Positions 6,353 through 10,342 of a stretch of 10,342 bases of DNA are shown piece after piece. This DNA is from Cyanobacteria bacterium OH_PDB_112 (GTDB lineage Bacteria > Cyanobacteriota > Vampirovibrionia > Gastranaerophilales > CAJFVJ01). Each line of letters begins with the position of its first letter. Position 1 is the first letter of the stretch. The stretch spans positions 1 to 10,342 of the forward strand of contig JAEWLZ010000090.1 in assembly GCA_023457295.1 (NCBI GenBank), written 5' to 3'. The position numbers and the translations under genes were made by a program. Below the pieces are notes generated by a model. That model had not been told where the DNA came from, ran no database searches, and saw nothing but the letters and a program-made list of their open reading frames with translations.

Positions 6353-6912
6353 TAGACGGTCATAACCTCTTTTTCTTTCTCATCAACTTGAGAATCGATG
6401 ATTTTTGTATATTTATCTGTTAATTTTTGAATATCATCCTGAACACCTTTTACAGTATCTTCAGGAAGATTTTCAGACTTTTCAAGTTTTTTAAGATCAT
6501 CAACCATATCACGACGAATATTTCTTATCGCAACTTTTGCTTCTTCTCCAAGTTTTTTTACCGTTTTAGCAAGCTCGCGACGTCTTTCTTCTGTCGGTTG
6601 AGGAAATGTTATTCTGATGCAAGATCCATCATTATTGGGCGTAATACCTAAATCAGATTTTGAAATAGCTTTTTCCACATCCATAAGAGAACTTCTGTCA
6701 AAAGGCGCAATAACAAGAGTTTGTCCGTCTTGAACAGTAACATTTGCCACCTGTCTTATCGGGGTAGGCATTCCGTAATATTCGACTTGCACTTTATCTA
6801 AAATCATAGGATTTGCACGTCCTGTACGAACATTAGCAAATTCTCTTTTTAAATTTGTAATAGCTTTTTCCATTTTTTCTTCGCCGTTAAGCAAAAGTTC
6901 ATCCGTTGGCAT
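6352..6912 (-). CDS. frr: Ribosome recycling factor
   Basis: It splits post-termination ribosomes together with EF-G so the subunits can be reused. The 186 aa match the near-constant 185-aa family size. The three-helix bundle (domain I) is built from about residues 1-30 and 106-186, and domain II lies between them. Recognisable segments are FANVRTGRANPMILDKVQVE, YYGMPTPIRQVANVTV, DGQTLVIAPFD, SDLGITPNNDG and AIRNIRRDM. A perfect AGGAGGT (6921-6927 on the plus map) lies 8 nt before the ATG, inside the end of pyrH. The ATG overlaps the pyrH stop as TAATG. The pyrH-frr pair is one of the most conserved gene orders in bacteria, which fits. The strong ribosome-binding site suggests higher output than the downstream genes. 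Confidence 0.97.
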   Translation of the reverse strand: MPTDELLLNGEEKMEKAITNLKREFANVRTGRANPMILDKVQVEYYGMPTPIRQVANVTVQDGQTLVIAPFDRSSLMDVEKAISKSDLGITPNNDGSCIRITFPQPTEERRRELAKTVKKLGEEAKVAIRNIRRDMVDDLKKLEKSENLPEDTVKGVQDDIQKLTDKYTKIIDSQVDEKEKEVMTV

Positions 6913-7655
6913 TATTGTTTACCTCCTACAAATGTTCCTATTTTTTCACCTTTTAAAATCTTTTCTATACAACCTTTTGCGGCAAAATCAAATACCGCAA
7001 TCGGAATGTTATTGTTTTTGCATAAAGAAATCGCAGCAGCATCCATAACTTTCAAATCATTATGCAAAATTTCATCATATGAGAGAAAATCAAATTTTTT
7101 GGCATTTGGGTTATCTTTTGGATCAGAATCATAAATTCCGTCCACTTTATTTTTTGCCATAAGCATAATTTCAGCGTCAATTTCAGAAGCGCGAAGCGCT
7201 GCTGCCGTATCTGTCGTAAAGAAAGGATTTCCCGTTCCTGCCGCAAAAATAACAACGCGCCCTTTTTCCAAATGGCGCATTGCTCGAAATCTTATATATG
7301 GTTCTGCTATTTCATTAATAGTAATAGCGCTTAAAACTCTACACTGAACATCTTTTTTACGCAAAACTCCTTGCAAAACAGATGCGTTCATAACTGTTGC
7401 CAGCATGCCTACATAATCACCGGATGCCTGATCAACTCCAAGTTTTTCACTCCCTTTAACACCTCTGAAAATATTTCCGCCTCCGACTACAATAGCAAGT
7501 TCTGCGCCCAAGTCGTGAAGATACTTAATTTCATCGGCAATTTTATTAATTATATCAGGCGAAATACCAAAACTTTCTTCGCCCATAAGTGCTTCGCCGC
7601 TAAGCTTAAGCAAAACCCTTTTGTATTTTAAATCTATCATTTGCGAACATCCCAT
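6912..7655 (-). CDS. pyrH: Uridylate kinase (UMP kinase)
   Basis: It phosphorylates UMP to UDP with ATP, feeding UTP/CTP synthesis. The bacterial enzyme is a hexamer of the amino acid kinase fold, usually activated by GTP and inhibited by UTP. Motifs: LLKLSGEAL (15-23), VVGGGNIFRG (56-65), GTGNPFFTTDTAA (140-152) and KVDGIYDSDPK (170-180). From the ATG at 7655 the protein has 247 aa. However, that ATG has no spaced Shine-Dalgarno, and the preferred promoter would start transcription only about 9 nt before it. The in-frame ATG at 7640 (protein starting MIDLKYKRVL, 242 aa) has GGGA 9 nt upstream and matches where PyrH proteins normally begin, so I slightly favour it. This is the first gene of the pyrH-frr-cdsA-rnc-rpe operon. 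Confidence 0.96.
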   Translation of the reverse strand: MGCSQMIDLKYKRVLLKLSGEALMGEESFGISPDIINKIADEIKYLHDLGAELAIVVGGGNIFRGVKGSEKLGVDQASGDYVGMLATVMNASVLQGVLRKKDVQCRVLSAITINEIAEPYIRFRAMRHLEKGRVVIFAAGTGNPFFTTDTAAALRASEIDAEIMLMAKNKVDGIYDSDPKDNPNAKKFDFLSYDEILHNDLKVMDAAAISLCKNNNIPIAVFDFAAKGCIEKILKGEKIGTFVGGKQ

Positions 7656-7670
7656 CTCTATTTAAATACA

Positions 7671-7701
7671 ATTGTACTAAAAATATTTAAAAAAAACTCA
7701 A
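7671..7701 (-). promoter_or_regulatory. Possible promoter of the pyrH operon
   Basis: On the minus strand a TACAAT -10 (7671-7676, 5 of 6 matches) is preceded at 19 bp by TTGAGT (7696-7701, 4 of 6). The spacer is longer than ideal and T-rich, which can help RNA polymerase binding. It lies in the 90-bp gap between the TOPRIM gene and pyrH, where an operon promoter is expected. Confidence 0.4.
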
Positions 7702-7745
7702 ATTATTGCGAAAATTAAAGTTGAGAATGTTTTCAAAAGAAAAGC

Positions 7746-8732
7746 TTATTTTTTAATAAACTCAACAACTTGCAAAATTTTCTCTCCCAAATCTGATAAA
7801 TCTCTTAAAGAATCAAATATCAAATGTGCGAATTCAACTTTTTTAAACTCGCCAAACCCTTTAATTTTATAAAGTTCATAGAGTTTTTGAGTCATAGGCA
7901 AATCCTCTTGCAAATCTTTTTTGAAAACCTGCGCAGTATTTTTAAATTCTTTATTTAAAACCTTCAAAATCAAATCCAATGGCAATAAATCCTCAAACTC
8001 ACCATCTTCCAACAACAAAATATCGTCCTGTCCTCGCAAAATTGCATTAATAGAATCGCTTTGTTCTTTTGCGTCAGAATCAAGAATTACAGCTATTTTT
8101 AGATTTAAATTTTCCCTATGAAAAAGATAATCTTTAACAACCTGATTTTTCCCCCCTGACGCTGTTAAAAAAACCCCTTCTTTTTCAAAATCAAGTCCGG
8201 CGATTAAAGCAAATTTCGGCAATAAAATTTCTTCCGTTGCACCTTCCACAAGCAAAACTTTTTTTATGTAAGGGATTTTCACATCATCAAAAATTAACGG
8301 AAACTGCTCATTAATCGCAAAATAAAAATCGTCATAGGTTTTTGGATTACAAGAAATTTCATATCCGCTATTTTCAAAAATTTGACACAGTTCGGAAATA
8401 TTTTGAAAAGAAGCCCCTAACATATCCTCAATCATTTTTTTAGAATTAAAACACCTTACATCATTCGCCCATATTTTTTGATTAATTTTAAAATCACCCT
8501 TTAATTCAAAATTCCATATTTGACTTACCATTTTATCAATTTCAGCAGGTAAAAGAGTATCAAAAATTTTGTTGCTTACTTTGGGCTCAACCGTATGTGC
8601 CGTCAAAATCTGCCTGTAAACTCTGTTCCTTTTATCAGGTGGGTATTTAAACCTCATCAAACGTCTTAAATAAACAGCTCTTTCTTTAAGATTAATAGGC
8701 TTAAATTTTATTTTTTCTGACTCTTTAATCAA
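7746..8732 (-). CDS. TOPRIM-domain protein of OLD-nuclease type without an ATPase domain
   Basis: The 328-aa product has a TOPRIM fold in its second half: KKVLLVEGATEEILLPKFA (metal-binding E163 and following Glu residues), TASGGKNQVV, then IAVILDSDAKEQ (D218-x-D220), then LLEDGEFEDLLP (243-250). This order (E, GGK, DxD, acidic ED box) resembles the TOPRIM half of overcoming-lysogenization-defect (OLD) nucleases. In those the domain follows an ABC-type ATPase. Here the N-terminal 150 residues contain no Walker A or ABC signature; they are basic at first (RAVYLRRLMRFKYPPDKRNR) and otherwise unrecognised. It starts at TTG (8732) with AAAGGA about 9 nt upstream. A nuclease or other phosphotransfer role on DNA/RNA is a family-based guess. 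Genes upstream of it face the other way, and pyrH follows after 90 bp with its own likely promoter. Confidence 0.8.
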   Translation of the reverse strand: MIKESEKIKFKPINLKERAVYLRRLMRFKYPPDKRNRVYRQILTAHTVEPKVSNKIFDTLLPAEIDKMVSQIWNFELKGDFKINQKIWANDVRCFNSKKMIEDMLGASFQNISELCQIFENSGYEISCNPKTYDDFYFAINEQFPLIFDDVKIPYIKKVLLVEGATEEILLPKFALIAGLDFEKEGVFLTASGGKNQVVKDYLFHRENLNLKIAVILDSDAKEQSDSINAILRGQDDILLLEDGEFEDLLPLDLILKVLNKEFKNTAQVFKKDLQEDLPMTQKLYELYKIKGFGEFKKVEFAHLIFDSLRDLSDLGEKILQVVEFIKK

Positions 8733-8816
8733 AAATTTTTCCTTTTAAATTCCTTTTGCTTCATTTTTGTTACATTTCAAATATTAAAAAAGCAATTTTT
8801 AACCGTTTTCTGTTTT

Positions 8817-8822
8817 TATAAA
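8817..8822 (+). promoter_or_regulatory. Weak -10-like element before the peptidase-like gene
   Basis: TATAAA lies 39 nt before the ATG at 8861 in an AT-rich divergent region (8733-8860). No satisfactory -35 hexamer is found 16-18 bp upstream, so this is only a candidate. Confidence 0.22.
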
Positions 8823-8831
8823 CATATAGGT

Positions 8832-8890
8832 ATGGTAATGGGTAGTGTGAATAATTATACATGGTAATCGGTGCAGTAAATAATTACAAC
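8832..8890 (+). repeat. Imperfect tandem duplication of the gene start
   Basis: Copy 1 (8832-8860, 29 nt) and copy 2 (8861-8890, 30 nt) abut. They match at 22 of the 29 aligned positions, both beginning ATGGTAAT. Copy 2 is the start of the 486-codon gene (MVIGAVNNYN). Copy 1, read from its own ATG, gives MVMGSVNNYTW and then stops at TAA 8865-8867, because the 29-nt offset puts it out of frame. Several differences are synonymous (GTG/GTA, TAT/TAC) or conservative (Met/Ile, Ser/Ala), as if copy 1 was once a real coding start. Confidence 0.7.
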
Positions 8891-10321
8891 AATAATACAA
8901 TAAATCAAATTTCCGCTAAAAGAAATTTGGGGCCTCAAGAAACCTCGAATGATTCTGATAGCGCTTTTTCCATGTCAAAAACTGTTCCAAATCCACCAAT
9001 AAGCGAACCTATTGAAAAAATTCCTCAAAAAGTTGCCTTTGCGGGGCTTTTTGATTCAGAGAAAATACAAAACCCTGACCAAAACCGAAAATATCAAGAA
9101 ATTAAAAACATTGCAGATCCCGAAACGAGAAGAGGTCTTCAGAATCTTTTAAAAACAGGCAGACTATTAAATACTAATTCTAATGACGGCTCAACAACCC
9201 TTGATAATTTGTATTTAATAGCAACAACTCAACGTCATGCCGGACTTGATAACAGTGTTATTTTAAAAAGCACGGTAAAAGAACTTGAAAATCCCTTTAT
9301 AATTACTCAGAAATTTGGAGATATCCCAAAAGAATTGGATTCTTCAATCATAGAATACGAAAAACAACTCCAAAAAGAAAACCATGCCCCTGAAGGCTTT
9401 ACGCTAAATCCTTCAGATTACAATGTAGAATACAGCAGTACATGTCCTGCTGCCAGTATGCAATTTAATTTAGCAGATAAAAAACCTGCCGAATATGCCC
9501 GTATTGCCGCCGCATTAACATCTCCTGACGGTGAATTTGTAAGAAGAGTGCCTTACGGAAATATTTCTCCTTCAAGACTCGAATCTCTTGAACTTTTACA
9601 AGACTTTAACGTAAGTGTAAAAAAACCTGCTGATAATTGGAATTTTGTTGATGTATACGTCAAGCCTGATGCAAATGCCATGGCAAGGGCGCAAGTTCAA
9701 AACAACTATCAAGATCCAAACGAGCGTTCTGCGGTTTCAACTTTAATGCAATCAGCTTTTATGAATTTAGCTTCTCAAAATGCTTATAATTCTTTAACAG
9801 ATAAAAGATACGGCAAATTTAGCGTAAATAACGAAGGATTGACAGAATTTGAAAAGAATTTCCTTGAAAGTATTGTTGATGATGAACCGAAAATTTCTAT
9901 CGTCTATCAAAATATTGACGAAAATCAAAAATTACAAGGCTATAATTTTGACTTTAAATCCACAGAAGACCACTTGCTTCAATCTCTAGGCTCGGGTTCA
10001 AACGTAATTATAGGCATAATCGAATTTGATCAAAACAATACAGTTATTGGAGGTCATGAAATCACGATAATCGGCGCAAAAAAAGATATGAAAGGCAACA
10101 TAAGCTTTATTTGCAATGATACCGATGATGATTATACAGGACCTATTATGATTAAATCCGAAGATCTTGTACCTAAAATCCACCATGCCGGAATACCCGC
10201 AAAACTTGTGGAACTCCCTAAGCAAGAACAAGTCGGATATGAAATTTTGAAAGAATACAATTTTTATAAAGCACAGCAAAAATCAGCTCCTGCGGGACAA
10301 AAGCTAAATCTTTCAGCATAG
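8861..10321 (+). CDS. Putative papain-fold cysteine peptidase (C39-like), 486 aa
   Basis: I cannot name a family, but the layout suggests a papain-like cysteine peptidase or related acyl-transfer enzyme. A candidate nucleophile is C195 in YSSTCPAASMQFNLA, and a candidate His is H399 in IGGHEITIIGAKKD. Next comes a strand ending CNDTDDD, where N419, D420 or D422 could complete the triad. The spacing Cys, about 200 residues, GHxxxIxG, then xNDxDDD resembles C39-type and bacteriocin-processing-like domains, with an unusually long insertion. The N-terminal 65 residues are Asn/Ser/Pro-rich and look disordered, ending in VAFAGLF, a motif I associate with Gastranaerophilales proteins. There is no classical signal peptide or membrane helix. 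The ATG at 8861 is the earliest possible (in-frame TAA at 8852) and lacks a clear Shine-Dalgarno. A role in protein maturation, toxin action or defence is speculation. Confidence 0.8.
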   Translation: MVIGAVNNYNNNTINQISAKRNLGPQETSNDSDSAFSMSKTVPNPPISEPIEKIPQKVAFAGLFDSEKIQNPDQNRKYQEIKNIADPETRRGLQNLLKTGRLLNTNSNDGSTTLDNLYLIATTQRHAGLDNSVILKSTVKELENPFIITQKFGDIPKELDSSIIEYEKQLQKENHAPEGFTLNPSDYNVEYSSTCPAASMQFNLADKKPAEYARIAAALTSPDGEFVRRVPYGNISPSRLESLELLQDFNVSVKKPADNWNFVDVYVKPDANAMARAQVQNNYQDPNERSAVSTLMQSAFMNLASQNAYNSLTDKRYGKFSVNNEGLTEFEKNFLESIVDDEPKISIVYQNIDENQKLQGYNFDFKSTEDHLLQSLGSGSNVIIGIIEFDQNNTVIGGHEITIIGAKKDMKGNISFICNDTDDDYTGPIMIKSEDLVPKIHHAGIPAKLVELPKQEQVGYEILKEYNFYKAQQKSAPAGQKLNLSA

Positions 10322-10341
10322 GCGTTCACTTCGTTCAGCCT
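10320..10341. terminator. Short inverted repeat at the window edge
   Basis: AGGC (10320-10323) and GCCT (10338-10341) flank GTTCACTTCGTTCA, which itself contains GTTCA twice. The unit begins at the stop codon of the peptidase-like gene and is unusually GC-rich for this DNA. It may be part of a terminator or of a dispersed repeat cut by the window end. Confidence 0.25.
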
Positions 10342-10342
10342 C

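Noticed and set aside
6427..6651. Plus-strand frames opposite frr, rnc, rpe and pyrH (also 4460-4741, 4818-5033, 7371-7631)
   Set aside because: All are antisense to well-identified housekeeping genes.
7696..7745. Strong terminator between the TOPRIM gene and pyrH
   Set aside because: Only a 5-bp TTTTC/GAAAA stem with a 4-nt loop is visible on the minus strand, too weak to list.
1..10342. tRNA, rRNA, CRISPR array, insertion sequence or phage attachment site
   Set aside because: No cloverleaf-like segment, regularly spaced repeats, transposase frame or terminal inverted repeats were seen on either strand.

Overview
The window is AT-rich and densely coding, and it uses ordinary Shine-Dalgarno initiation (for example AGGAGGT before frr). 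The best guess for the source is a Gastranaerophilales-type member of the Melainabacteria (non-photosynthetic relatives of cyanobacteria), probably gut-associated. This rests on three things: the AT-rich style, a WhiG/FliA-type sigma factor beside unrelated housekeeping genes, and a large protein with an Asn-rich N-terminus followed by a VAFAG-type motif. It is an inference from memory and has not been checked by any search.

Layout. Positions 1-1223 (minus) hold ahcY, cut at its C-terminus by the window edge. A 204-bp divergent intergenic region carries an ahcY promoter, an inverted repeat and an unusual leader before the next gene. Positions 1428-3663 (plus) form a tight three-gene unit: a sigma-28-family sigma factor, then two overlapping genes of unknown function. 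A lone small ORF (3804-4022, plus) follows in AT-rich sequence. From 7655 down to 4136 (minus) runs a compact housekeeping operon, pyrH-frr-cdsA-rnc-rpe, in which every junction is a 1-nt or 8-nt overlap. Upstream of it, also on minus, is a TOPRIM-domain protein (7746-8732) without any visible ATPase domain. Divergent from that, 8861-10321 (plus) encodes a 486-aa protein that looks like a papain-fold cysteine peptidase. Its start codon region is an imperfect tandem duplication.

How the genes work together. pyrH supplies UDP and hence pyrimidine nucleotides. frr recycles ribosomes, cdsA makes CDP-diacylglycerol for phospholipids, rnc processes double-stranded RNA, and rpe feeds the pentose phosphate or Calvin-type pathways. 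This is a growth-linked operon, probably with translational coupling along its length. ahcY clears S-adenosylhomocysteine from methylation reactions. The sigma-factor unit is regulatory, and its two partner proteins may modulate the sigma factor or act in the process it controls; nothing in the window says which.

The most notable points are the cysteine peptidase-like gene with its duplicated start, the stand-alone TOPRIM protein, the sigma factor operon with two unknown partners and a possible five-codon leader ORF, and an RNase III in which a metal-binding aspartate is replaced by cysteine. No RNA genes, CRISPR arrays, insertion sequences or known riboswitches were recognised.
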